Under the pieces are notes generated by a model that searched no databases, was not told the DNA's origin, and saw only the letters and a list, made by a program, of their open reading frames with translations. 64,000 nucleotides of DNA from Lepidodermella squamata (taxonomy: Eukaryota; Gastrotricha), in assembly GCA_047495785.1 (NCBI GenBank), contig JBLDXI010000009.1, positions 2,356,001 through 2,420,000 on the forward strand, given 5' to 3'. The translations under genes and the position numbers were made by a program. Numbering within the stretch: the stretch's first letter is position 1; each line of letters opens with the position of its first letter. Shown in pieces: positions 9,855 through 21,282 of this stretch.

Positions 9855-12730
9855 ATGTTTCCCAGACACTCCATGAGCAGTATTCCGCCAATCGATGGAG
9901 AGTTTGAGGAGGTTCAACGAAAATCGCGGGATTCATCCAGGCGAACCTCGATATCCAGTGTTCAAACCACCGCCAGTTCCGTTGCATCGCTGCCTTCAAC
10001 TTCAGCCTTCGTACCCCGAGACAGGAGAGACTCCGTGCTATCTAGAATATCGAATGCAATCATCCGAGCTCCGATAAGGCGGCTGACAAGCGAAGGAAAT
10101 CGAAGCCGAGGACATTGGCATTCCCATGATGAGTTCATTCTGAGTTGTGTTGGAAGCGCTGTTGGATTAGGAAATATCTGGCGCTTCCCTTACCTTTGCT
10201 ACAAAAACGGAGGTGGTACTTACCTATTCGCCTATCTTGTGCTCTCAATTACGGTATTTTTCAACATTTATAACTGAAATTGCATGCTCCATTACTTGTT
10301 CAATAGATTGGCTTGCCAATGGTATTTTTCGAACTAAGTTTGGGACAATTTACAAGGAAAGGAGCAACTGGGGTGTGGGGTTACGCCCCCATAGCGAAAG
10401 GCCTCGGTTATTCCATGTGCGCTATCAGTGCTATCGGGTCAATATATTACAACGTCGTGATAGCTTGGTCGATCTACTACCTATTCGCATCATTCAGGTC
10501 ACAACTTTTGTGGGCCGAGTGCGACTACTCATCCTGGGCGGATTATCGATGTGATCTGAAAGTCATTCCTTGTGTTGGCGAACAACTCTTAAAAGCCACA
10601 GATGGCCTTTGTTACAATTTAGAGCCTTGGTTTTCCTCGCAGCAGACATTGCCTCATTTCGTCGAGACCAAATGTGAATTGTCAAATTCAACCGCACTAC
10701 AGTGCTATTACCTGGTCGACAGAGTTGCGCGGAATAGGTCGACGGTCGCTGGTGCCTGGAGTCAAGCAATAGCAACTCGTTTCCAGAGAGCCTCTCAATT
10801 TCCAACGGAGCAATTTTTCTAGTATTATTTTTTGTCAATACGAGCTGAAATGCAACTCACTTGACAATTTGTTTTACAGCAAAGAAGCCCTTGGATACAT
10901 TAAGGACGATAATCCATCCGTTTTCTCGGGTGTCTCTATCGGCACTCCAAGGCATTGGCTAGTGTTATCGCTGTTGCTTGCTTGGACTCTAGTCTTCATT
11001 TGTCGTGAGTCGACTTGGTGCTCTTTTTAAGTATTAATTACCACCGCTGATAATTTCTCAGAATGTTTGGACGGAACCAGGGTTAATGTGAAGGTCATGT
11101 ATTTTGCTGTCTTATTTCCTTACGTGGTAAGTTGATTCGATTTCGGGCTTTTTAAAATAAACGATACTTTTATCAGATAATGGCTGTCCTCATCGGCAGG
11201 GGAGTAAGCTTACCTGGCGCGGTCGATGGAATATTGGTCTTTATTACACCTGAGGCTAGAAAATAACGATTGGTCTTGAAATTAATTGTATTAAATTTCC
11301 ATCATATTCAACAGTTTCAACAGATGAAAAATCCAAACGTTTGGTATTCTGCCGGATCTCAGCTGTTCTTTTCGTTATCAATTGGATGGGGCTGTAACAT
11401 GGCGTTGAGGTGAGGAGCTTTGTGGTATAACATTTGGCCTTTCCTTTCAGCTGAACATTTTTCAATTTTTCAGTTCTTACAACGAAGTTCGGACAAACGC
11501 ACTCAGGGACGCTCTTATCGTATTCAGTAATTTTCATCTAGAAGACGACGGATAAGTTTAGCTTTGAATTTTACATTGCCTTAGTCATCGACACGTCGAC
11601 CTCTGTCGTTTCATCATTCGCAATTTTCTCCGTCCTTGGCTATGGCGCTTATATTCTGCAAAAACCGATCGGGGATGTCGTCGGCCTTGGAAGTGGCTTA
11701 GCTTTCATTCTATACCCGGAGGTATCATTTTACATGTCACCAATCTTCATTGGAGATCTTTGAGCCTTGCTTCATGAATGTATAATTTAGATAATCCAAC
11801 AGTTACCCGGATCAGTTGCTTGGTCTATCCTGTTTTTCCTCACAGTTCTGCTTCTGGGTCTCGACAGCGTCCTGAATTCACTCGAAACAGTCTCAACAGG
11901 TGTGTGATGCCTTGGTGGAAAACAATTTAATACCATTTGTAAAACGACCAGCCTTGTTTGATACATTTCCGAAATTGCGAAAAACTTGGCGTCGCCGATT
12001 AGCTACGACAGCTGCAACTTGCACTATATTCTTCCTTCTCGGATTGCCACTTGTCTGTCCGGTAAAAATTGATTAGCTATAAAGATGAGAACGGCAACAT
12101 TGCACCTATAACAGGGCGGTCCGGAGTTACTGGAAATAATTGATGAATATGGAGCAGGGTGGCCTGTTTTTCTCATCATTCTGTTCGAAACAATTTCTTT
12201 ATCGTGGCTCTACGGCATGCGCCGGTTCTCTAAAGATATCAACGTAATGATGCCCTGGCTTCTCGGCGGCAAAATACGAGCCAAAATTGTGCCTTGGATC
12301 TTGCAAATATTTTTTGGCATCATAGCACCTGGTTCCATTACGGTAAGAATTGTTACGATTACTCAGCTTTTAGTAAAACATTGTCCTTTAGTTTATCATG
12401 GTTTTTTCATGGCTGAATGACGAAAGGAGACCCTTGGCTGGCGAGGAGGCCTTAGGTTGGTGCGTTACTGTGTTTGTAATCATCTGGGTACCCGGAGCTG
12501 CTGTTTGGGTCATACTCGAGAAAGCTCATCAAATGAAAAGCTTCTGGGCTGGTTTTAAAAGTTCGATCTCAAGCTCAATAGGCTGGAACGATAATCGTCG
12601 GGAAATGTATGCAGCATACGGCGGCGAAAGTGACAAATCCAGCTATCCAAACGACGTCACTTCAGCGGGGAAAACTCGCCTTTCAAAAATTTTGAAGGTG
12701 GCTTTCAGGCAAACATCAAACGAATTTTAA
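9855..12730 (+). CDS. SLC6-family Na+/Cl--dependent transporter
   Basis: Twelve exons: 9855..10253, 10307..10821, 10880..11004, 11062..11126, 11177..11254, 11315..11409, 11474..11526, 11585..11721, 11791..11899, 11952..12061, 12115..12342, 12392..12730; 750 aa. An 80-residue Ser/Arg-rich cytosolic N-terminus precedes the 12-TM transporter core. TM1 has the signature [10 protein letters not shown] (residues 104-113). The residue equivalent to the Asp of monoamine carriers is Gly (AVGLGN), pointing to an amino-acid, glycine or GABA-type substrate. Other family marks are [14 protein letters not shown], a large Cys-containing extracellular loop 2, SSYNEV and LDTS-like segments in TM6-8, and GLPLVCPGG. 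The fifth intron begins GC (11255); family alignment supports this. It lies within the LamG array on the opposite strand. The exact substrate cannot be read from sequence. Confidence 0.93.
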
Positions 12731-12776
12731 TTGAAAATCCTCATAGTTCATAGTTCATTTAACTTTGCGCATCGCA

Positions 12777-12782
12777 AATAAA
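12777..12782 (+). promoter_or_regulatory. poly(A) signal of the SLC6 gene
   Basis: Canonical AATAAA 46 bases after the SLC6 stop codon. The convergent LamG gene D ends at 12825, so the two 3' ends are within about 100 bp. Confidence 0.65.
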
Positions 12783-12824
12783 GTTTTCGATACAGCCATA
12801 CAGTGAGATTTTAATTAAAAAGAA

Positions 12825-14819
12825 TCAAAGAAGAGAAGGTACGTAAGCGAACATAGTAGTTATAAGCGCTCCGAACGTCGGAATGCAAACACCGTTGTTT
12901 GATTTCGCGGCTGGTCGGCTCGATACCAAAAAGTCCATAATACTGATATCTGAAGCTGACTCGCCCAGAGATTTCGTCATTTTACCAGCTGCAGCGCTGA
13001 CTGTCGTTCTCAAGTCATCGTCAGACATGGCTTTATCACCGGGTAGCGTCGTATACACCGACGTCAAGTATCTTCCAGATACGGAACTATGGAAAGAAAG
13101 TTGTTGGAAAAACGATAAATTGATAAAAGAAAGTAATAATACTCGTAAGATATATTCATAACATTGACGATGGAGCCGTTGATTAAATTGCCAGAAAGAT
13201 CATTCTGGATGGAATCGGCCAAAAGCGAGTATCCGGTCGCGTCACCTAAAGCTGAGCTTGAAACTGCGCTTCCGTTCGGGTAATTTAGTTTGGATGATGA
13301 CAGGGTGAAACCTTGTTGAAACAAAAATGACGGATAAATCAGATTTAGCAAAAAACCACTTACTCAGTTGATACGAATTAGGCATTGCTAGCAAAGTCAT
13401 CTTCTCAGGTATAGCAACGCTTTGCATCGTGGTGGAGGCTGCAGTTGTTGTAGTAGGAGTGGATTGCGCCTTAGAAGTGCTGGTTGGCAACTGGGTGGTC
13501 GTTGCTGGTTGTGAACTAATCGCAGCAGTCGTAGAGCTTAGCCTCGACATTCCCGTTGTCGTGGTAACAACAGGCTCTTCTGTTGTAGTAATCAACACCT
13601 CCATCTCGCCAGATTCTCCGCCAGAAGAATCCCCAGAGAAGTCACCCGATGAGTCTCCTGAAGAGTGAGCCGTTGTATCTTCCAGCATAAACTCATCCGC
13701 TGTTGTTGACGGAACTTCCGTAGCATCGAGAGTTGAGGATTCATTCGTGCTGCTCTGAGCAGTTGAAGAGCTTATTGATACCGTCGAGCTTGATTGGGTC
13801 GAAGAAACTGTCCTGGAGGTTTGTTGAGTACTAGTTGAAGATGTTGTGGCAACGGTCGTCGAAGGAGTTGTGGGTGCGATCGTTGTGGTTGTTGTTGAAA
13901 CGGTCGTCGAGGGTGTTGTAGGTGCGATCGTTGTGGTTGTTGTTGAAACGGTCGTCGAGGGTGTTGTGGGTGCGATCGTTGTGGTTGTTGTTGAAGCGGT
14001 CGTCGAGGGCGTTGTGGGTGCGATCGTTGTGGTTGTTGTTGTTGGGACGTCATCGGCCGGACAAGCTTCTTGAACGTGCTGGATTCTATCCAGAGGCAAT
14101 GCGCTGCTGTACAGACTGAAGCAAGCAATCGAATCACCAAGCCGCATGTACCTATTCCCATTGAACCCTATTCCGAAGTAGCTAGAGCTGCCCCCTGCGT
14201 AAATTGAGGCGGCTTTTTGCCATAGCACGTCGCCGTATCCGTCGTAGACCGTTATGTTCTGCCTGTCGTAGGTTATAGCGACAAATGTCCATCCATCAGC
14301 TTCGAATGCTTCGATTTCATCAGAGATCGTTGTCGAAACACGATCGAACGCCCAGGTCAACGACATTCTAGTTTGCCAAACAATCTTCGCACTGAATCTG
14401 ATGTAGAAGTTACCACCCGACAGCATTATGAAGCTGAAAATGCCCCCATCATCCGGGATTACTCTAGCCGGGAATCGCTTCGCGTTGTAGAAAAATGTGA
14501 GAGTGAAAGAGTCAAGAACAGTTTTCAAAATCTGAGTATTAGTGAGATAGTAGTTGACTTGACTACTAATAACATTTGCAACAAATGAAGTATTAGGCGA
14601 ACCATTTGGCCCGGGATTCGGATTCAGGATAGCTGCTGTACCACTCGAAGCTGTTGGGTCATAGCCAAACGCTACATCGCTTCTCTGTGATGAGCTGTCC
14701 AATGGCCAAAGCGCTACCAACGATTCTCTGTTAGGCATGCCCAGCAATGCTGGGTGCTGAGCGCCGACCGTTGATATGCTGAGGCATATCAAGATTCCTA
14801 GAGTCACCTTTCGATCCAT
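12825..14819 (-). CDS. LamG/ConA-like mucin with 16-residue Thr repeats, paralogue D
   Basis: Three exons: complement(12825..13086, 13143..13311, 13364..14819), 628 aa. Signal peptide (1-20), LamG-like domain (VALWPLD; WTFVAITYD), then a long mucin domain containing a Thr-Pro repeat of 16 residues in four copies, a Ser-Gly-Asp segment, more Ser/Thr, and the SEA-like domain (LNYPNGSAV). A weakly hydrophobic tail ends the protein. Unlike paralogues A-C, the signal, LamG and mucin regions are one exon, so introns have been lost, while the phase-1 and phase-2 introns flanking the SEA-like domain are kept. The SGD/SGG run next to acidic residues resembles glycosaminoglycan attachment sites. Function is inferred as an extracellular matrix or surface mucin. 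Confidence 0.87.
13603..13668 (-). other. Ser-Gly-acidic segment in gene D (possible GAG attachment)
   Basis: The encoded stretch has five to six Ser-Gly pairs flanked by Asp/Glu (SSGDSSGDFSGD and onward). Clustered SG with nearby acidic residues is the known context for xylosyltransferase in proteoglycans. The other four LamG paralogues lack it. Glycosylation itself is inference. Confidence 0.45.
13850..14046 (-). repeat. 48-bp coding minisatellite in gene D
   Basis: Four near-identical 48-bp units start at about 13867, 13915, 13963 and 14011 (plus coordinates), each encoding 16 residues of the type TTTTTIAPTTPSTTVS. Differences between units are only a few bases, indicating recent expansion or ongoing homogenisation. 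Copy number is likely polymorphic. Confidence 0.9.
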
Positions 14820-15331
14820 ATCAAACTTTAGGGAATAAAAATTTAGATTGTTTGTAAAGCAACCCTGCTTTATTTCACACTTGTCGCTTTTTTATTGGCG
14901 TCAGATTCACCGGATATTACAACTTCGAGTTGTTTCAAGAGTTAACCACCGCGCCCCAGCTATCAAATACTTTTTGCTATTTCTGAATTAAATTTGATTC
15001 GTGCGAAAAGGACACAATCTCTCAACGTGCCGTCAAAGTCTCCACACGAGCAAAAGATGAATCATTATGTGTCAAGTTGTGTAGATCCCAAATCCTAATG
15101 CAACTTGCTGTGAAAATAACACCTTTTTGTCAGATAATCGCATTGTCCTTGTGAATTAGGTGCTTTTCCATGGCTTTTATACATCTTTTCACTACACAGT
15201 TCATCATTTGTTTCTCATTATCCCGATTCATTTTTTATTTATTATAAAATAGAAACAAATTTCTTTTGGAAGGATGCACATATGATGTAAAAATCAAGGG
15301 ATAATTTTCCTAATTTTTCAAGGATGAAGTT
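14820..15331. other. intergenic spacer between LamG genes D and E
   Basis: AT-rich 512 bp, with the gene D promoter on its left and gene E 3' flank on its right. No open frame or RNA gene could be supported. Confidence 0.5.
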
Positions 15332-16302
15332 TCAACAGATCATATTCCTTGCATCTTGCTGGGTAACGATGACGGCGAAAGCTGTTATGATAAGAATTGC
15401 CGCGTTTTGAGTCCAGCCTTAAAAAACAAGAAAGTAATTTCAAGGATGCAGCATGAATAGCAACGATCCTCACCAAAACTTCTAGCCGCTAAGTTCTTCG
15501 CAGGAATATATACCGGGCAAGCACGTGACAATGAAGAAATTTCATCAGTAGTCAGCAACGCATTGTACAAACTGACGCAAGCCATCGAATCTTTGACGCG
15601 CATATTTGCAGTTTTGCTCCACCCAACCGGACGCGTTGAACCAATGTAAAGCATTTGGGCGCCCTCGAATACACTACTACCCGTCCACCATATACGTTGC
15701 CCGGCGCCATTGTAAGCAGACAATCGCCCGCCGATTACCACGTCATCGTAGGTAATAGCGATGAAGTTCCACGAATCGGGTTTTATCGGAATTGGCCCGC
15801 CGTTGTTGTTAGCGTCTCCAATATGGTTGATGGTGTCATTATCTTGCCACGTAAGTTGCAGCTTATCAGGTGACTCATAGTAGGCGCCGATTGATAGGTA
15901 TCTAGGCGATAACCCCCCAGGATACTCGAAGCTGAAAACTCCACTAAAGGACGTTGAACAATTGGAACAGGGCCAATAGTAAAAAGCAAAGGTAAATGAT
16001 CCCCCGGGCAATAAATTTTGATCAAAGTAGTGTGACAGATAGGTGTCATCTACTGAGACCCTAAATGAGGCATTTGCCTGGGCGTGTACGGGTCCGGGTT
16101 CTGGGTTTAGTTGCGCGGATTGTGTCGTAAGAAGAGATGATCTATTTTTCACCGTATCCATTAATTGATACCTGCTATCGAGCGGCCAAAACGCTGATAG
16201 GGACTCGGCTCTCGGAACACCTGGATAAAACTGACGCCACGCATCAGCGTAAGACAACCAAATGACGATGACGGAAACAACGTAAAAGAGGAAAGAAGTC
16301 AT
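15332..16302 (-). CDS. short LamG/ConA-like surface protein, paralogue E
   Basis: Two exons: complement(15332..15417, 15474..16302), 304 aa. Signal peptide (1-21), LamG-like domain (SAFWPLD; WNFIAITYD; four Cys, two in a CSNC pair) and a C-terminal hydrophobic segment (AAILIITAFAVIV) that is either a GPI signal or a TM helix. It lacks the mucin linker and SEA-like domain of its four neighbours. Without the small intron the frame continues to 15385 giving a similar length but a less hydrophobic end; I prefer the spliced form because the intron has good GTGAGG and TTTTTAAG borders and keeps phase 1. Confidence 0.75.
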
Positions 16303-19300
16303 TCGTAGCTGGACAAAATGTCGCGTCGCTATAACCAGGAACTTCAGTTATGCGTAATCACGGGACAGCTGATGTAATGTTCTATATTTCTCGGAAAGGT
16401 GAAAAATTATGCCTACGCTATCGCGTCCCTATTATTTCGCTGATTATTGGCAAGTGACATGTTTTCAAGAGCGGAAACCCGTCAGATTAATATTACCCCG
16501 CGTTAATGACATTTCGTTAGATTTATTGTCATGCCTCGCGCGTATATAAATTGAATAATATTATCCAACTAGGCTCAAATTAGTACCTTTCATCTGAACC
16601 TTTTAGCGGAGGAGGTCTTTGTCCGCCAAAACCTGTTGAAAAAAGGTGAAAAAAACCCGTAAAACAATTCCTGCAAGCAACTGGCCGGTAAAAACACCAT
16701 GAGTCTTAATCTCCTTCCGAAAGGATGTTACTCCCTCCGTTTAGGCAAAGCTTATGGTGAAAATCACCGTCCAATCGCGCGTACAGGGTTAACAAATCTG
16801 TTAAATACCAAAAATGCGCTAAATCTCAGGTATAATATAGTCGGAAGCCTACGTTTCCTTCTGGGATGAAGGGGACGTGGAGTGCAATGATATACAAAGG
16901 AGTTATCAAATTTATCCCGGCAAAACTATGAGCCGGCCTAACACAAAAACAGCGTTAATCATACACACGCCGACTGACAAAAAACACTACGCCACGTGTA
17001 TATTCATCAATGAAAAACGTGTCGCACGCGCCAGCAATGACTTCCAGCCCGTGATTCGTTATATACCTGCAACACGTTCGTTTTTTTGTGCCTACTGACA
17101 AGATTTAGTGACGAATAAACAAACACACAATGAATGATGAATGATGAATGTAAACGTGAACAGTGGACTGTGTGTATACATTCATGCTACAAGACATTTC
17201 AAGTACTCATCGCAATATCTTGAACTAGAGAAGTGCCCGGCATAACTGCGGGCATTATCTGCGAAACAGGAGGTAAAGATTGAGCTAAGGGGCGTTATTT
17301 TACAATGCTTTATGCTTCTTACCTGACACTCATTGACGTAGGATCATAAGGAACATGAGTCACGACAATTAGCAGAGCTGTCATTTTGTAATTTATTTAT
17401 TATATAGGATGATGCGCGATCTCGTTAAGTCCGCTCGATGAACACTTTTGGCACCACGAAAATGAGACACCGGAAGTTGATTTAATCAATTTACAATGCC
17501 TTTCCGCCAATTACCGACCGAGAGCGTTTGACCAGCGAAAGTGACAGACTTATCATTAAAGAAAAAATGCGCAAAGTTGCGTATATTCAGTCTTTTATAT
17601 AGCTGCTGTATTGCATATTTCAAATCTTCAATGAAAAAACAGCAGCCAAATTCCTTAGTTGATGAATGAGGGGCCAATTTTCTAGTTAAAACCAGGATTG
17701 TTTAACGCGTGCGGCATGGACTTGAAATTGCCAGTTGATTAGCAAGATCTCTTAGGGAAGTATGCGCACTTAAGCTAATTGTCAAAGTGAAGGTATGTAA
17801 AATTCATGTAATGATGGCTCGGCACCAGGTCTCCATGCGACAATAAGAAAAATTTCGAGTTTGAAACAGGGTGGAAAATTTGAAAATGCAGGCTAACACC
17901 CGCTTTCACACCTGCCCCCATCTATACATAATTCGATTATTTGACGCCGCCGTTTCAGCGCAAAAATAGACATGTTGTATCTTGATCTCGACACCAAGCA
18001 GTACTGATAAATTAACTAAGCGCGCACTTAACGAGCAGTGTTCGCTATAAGTAAATAGCGGTTAGCCGATACCTGTCGCTAAATACTGTCACAATCAATC
18101 TGCAAGCCACGGCGCTAATTGTTCCTCACGTAATTAAAAACGATAAATAAAGCTTTGTAAATAGGAATTCAGCTGATTAACCGCTTGTTGATGTTTTTCG
18201 AACCTGCGGTAGAGTTGTTTAGCAGTGCGCCGACTTCAGTCCTCATCGTGGCACATTTGAGGATAATTGTGTTTGCGAGCCATATCGCAAGGTTAGGTTT
18301 CAGCCTGTCACAACTGCTAATATCATTAAAAATTGCATCAATAAAAAATTATGAGCCGTGATTAGTGTGCGTTGAGGTGTGCCGAAATACACATACAGCG
18401 GCCTAATTTGCGATTAAACCTCTAAAAATGAAACTTCGATGTCACTAGAAATTCGAAACGTTATGTGAATTTCGTCCTACTCTGGTACACCTCGCTCGAT
18501 ATCTGCTGTCACAAACATTGCTCGTATGAAAACACGGCTAGCCAAATTAATGCTATACACAGGCATTCATCTATCCCTGATTGAAGCAAATGTTCAATGA
18601 CACGTTAAAAATGGGGCTCGCCGAATGTCTTTTTAACATTATTTGAACCACATCTCTGCGACAACCGTCAGTAACCCAGTCATCAAATAGAAGACAAAAA
18701 ATGCATCATGCGCTATGTCGGTGACATACTACCGCAATGATAACTTCTAGCATACTGTTTCCGTGTCTGGGATCTTAAACGGTTATTAGGAAATAAGTTT
18801 TGAACATTCAAGCTGATGTCAAGTTAATTATTGCCTTGAGTTTGATGGTAGCCATTATATGAGCCATAGATGTCTAATGAGGAATGTGTCCCAAAATATG
18901 GCGCTGTCACCGGGATTCAAAAAAGTTCCGAATTGTATATTCCAGGCCGAAACTATAATAAGAATATTGAACCATGAAACTTTACAGGTGCCGAGAACGA
19001 GGCCCCTGACGACCGTTGCTATGATTTAGCGTGGGTTTTGATTTTTGGAATTTCGCCGCCTCGTCAAAAAAATTTGCTTTTGGCGATTTTGGAAACATGA
19101 GTTTGGTGAATAGGGAATAAGGGAGCTGAAATTTTTGATTCCCAATGTGCAAGGTTGATGAGGTTTGCTTCGATTTTGTAAGACTTGAAATGATTCCAGT
19201 CCCTTCTGTTGGAAAGCGGCCTAATCACTCCTTAAAAGCTAGCAGATTTCATAATAATTAGAATATACTCAGGAAAACATATTGGTTAAAGACATTGTTT

Positions 19301-19400
19301 TTATTCATACTGCTACAGAACAGAGAAGTGACACAAAGGCGACTAAATTTGCGATAAGACTTCAAAGAATGAGCTGAAGACGATGATGGGAAGACTGACT
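16303..19400. other. long intergenic region
   Basis: Three kilobases with no gene I can support. Open frames (for example 16877-17098 plus, 17486-17677 minus) are short and without family signatures or plausible splice partners. No tRNA-like cloverleaf or long repeat was seen by eye. It may hold regulatory DNA for the IGFBP7-like gene and LamG gene E. Confidence 0.45.
19300..19305 (-). promoter_or_regulatory. poly(A) signal of the IGFBP7-like gene
   Basis: Minus-strand AATAAA about 95 bases past the stop codon at 19401-19403. Confidence 0.55.
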
Positions 19401-20807
19401 TCAAAACTCGGCACTATCGGCTTCAACGTCCTCCGCCACTGATTTGTCATCGAGAACAATTTGAGGAACCTCTTGCTGCGTGTCATCCAATTGCTGATGC
19501 TCGTAGCCATCGACTTGCTCGTAACTTTCATCAGCACTGCGAGGCTTGCGGCGGGACTTGTATAGGGAATTCGATTTCCTATCAGACTGCTCTTGGAACT
19601 TGTCATCCTTGATTTCGTCTTTGGCATGAGCTGCAAAGAATAAGATAAACAATTACAACGTAAGCTTTATATTTCAAGACAAACCGTTGTATTTGGCGAC
19701 AAGCAAGCGTCCAGTTGACGAGACCTTACCGCCAAGTCCGTTCTCGACTGAGCAGGTGTAGTCACCCTCGTGTTCCCTAGAGACTTGAATCACTTGCAGC
19801 CATGAGGTGACTCGGTCAGGCCTAGAAGCTCCACGACTGGATACAGAAATACGGCCATCCCCATCTTGAATAACAAACTTAAAGCAAGTTGGAACAGTAC
19901 GAAAATTGTTTACCAGGCAAGCTTCGGGTTATTCCATCAACAGTTTGAAGATGCCATTCGATTTCTGGAAGGGGGAACCCGGAGACATCGCAAGTGAACA
20001 TTACATTAGTTCCGAACGCAGCACTAACATGGTTCTCAATTGGTTGCAAGATTTTGGGCGCTTGAAAAAAGTCGAATATGATAGATGGTAAGACTTATCA
20101 TTGTGAACCTACCACTATTGCAGGGTCCCGAGTGGACAATCTCAACTCGAGTCTTCCTTTCAGGGCTTTGCAGTTGGTCGTCAGCAACCCACGTGTTCGC
20201 CTCTTCGTTAATTGAGCACAACGTCGAGTAGGTTTGGTTGTCAGATCCGCAACGAGGCGCCTGGTCAGTGCAGACACACGTCGTCTCAACTTTCTTCGGC
20301 GCCTCCGGGTCAACCTCAGCATCTTCCCCCTCTTCGTCCAAATCAGTTCTTTCGGACAAAAAAACATAAAGTATCGTTTACATGGGCGTGCCACGGAGTA
20401 AATAGGTCATCTTGCCTGATTTGACACTCGAGATTCAATCCGCACGCTCCGTGGACGTAATTAGCCGCGTAATTAGTCGCCGCCTCGTAGTACGTATGGT
20501 GATCGTCGCCGCTTTTGAATAGAGGCGCGCCTATATCGCATCGGTCGCCCTCGCGACGCGCACAGATTCGGCAACACAAGCAGCGATCCCTTGTAATTTA
20601 TCTATAAATATTTATGGGACACGTTGTTGGGACACCTTACCATATAAGACCAGCTGGGCAATTATGTGGATCAACGCACTTAGTTCGGTCGCATCGATCG
20701 CTGCAAGCTGAAGTTCCAGTAATAGGCTGGGGATGTACTACCCCGGCATAGACCGAGGGACCTGTTAAGGTGATCACAGTAACGATTCCCAACGCAAGCG
20801 CTGCCAT
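19401..20807 (-). CDS. IGFBP7: IGFBP7-like secreted protein (IGFBP, Kazal and Ig domains)
   Basis: Six exons: complement(19401..19630, 19685..19864, 19914..20060, 20113..20348, 20395..20589, 20641..20807), 384 aa. Signal peptide (1-22), then a Cys-rich IGFBP domain (about 34-118; RCLCCRIC core, GACGLNLEC end), an acidic spacer, a Kazal domain (about 140-195; CGSDNQTYSTLC), an Ig domain (about 200-305; VMFTCDVSG, YTCSVENGLGG) and a charged tail with an RRKPR motif. This order defines the IGFBP7/IGFBP-rP1 and KAZALD1 group, whose members bind insulin or IGF-like peptides, activin or matrix. The exon-5 acceptor is at 19865, not the nearer AAG, because only that keeps the Ig frame. Its closeness to eight insulin genes on the same strand suggests a carrier role (inference). 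Confidence 0.9.
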
Positions 20808-21262
20808 ACCAGCAGCCGCTAAACAATTTGTAACAAATGATTCTATAAGAAAATTATTTTGTAAAAAGTCCTCCTTAAGGAAGATTGGTTAGCTAATTGA
20901 ACGCAATGGAAAGATTTGTATCTGCTGCTGAAAATAAGAAAACAATCAGCAATCAGCAATCATCTTTCATTTGCTGAGTGCGATAATCTGCAATCATTGA
21001 GAAGGCGGTGCTGTGAGTGAAGAAAATCGAACATATTTTGATAATGAAGATCTGCTGTATAGGTATATATAGGTAATGATATCTCGGCTAAGCCGTCGTA
21101 AATCTGACTATGCGCGCGCGAGTGGGAGCGAGTGGCGCGTAGATGCGCGCAGAAAATAATGGAAGACGAACGGCTTATAACACGCACCGTTGTTATAGTT
21201 ATTGCAATAATAAACAAGCCATGCATTTTATAGGTCGAACCGTATATATACTGTTGTTTGTG

Positions 21263-21282
21263 TTATTATTATTATTATTATT
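21263..21282. repeat. ATT microsatellite
   Basis: A run of about seven TTA/ATT triplets in non-coding DNA. Confidence 0.8.

Noticed and set aside
13846-14161. Antisense frames rich in Val and frames rich in Gln/Arg over gene D
   Set aside because: All are shadows of the 48-bp Thr-Pro repeat.
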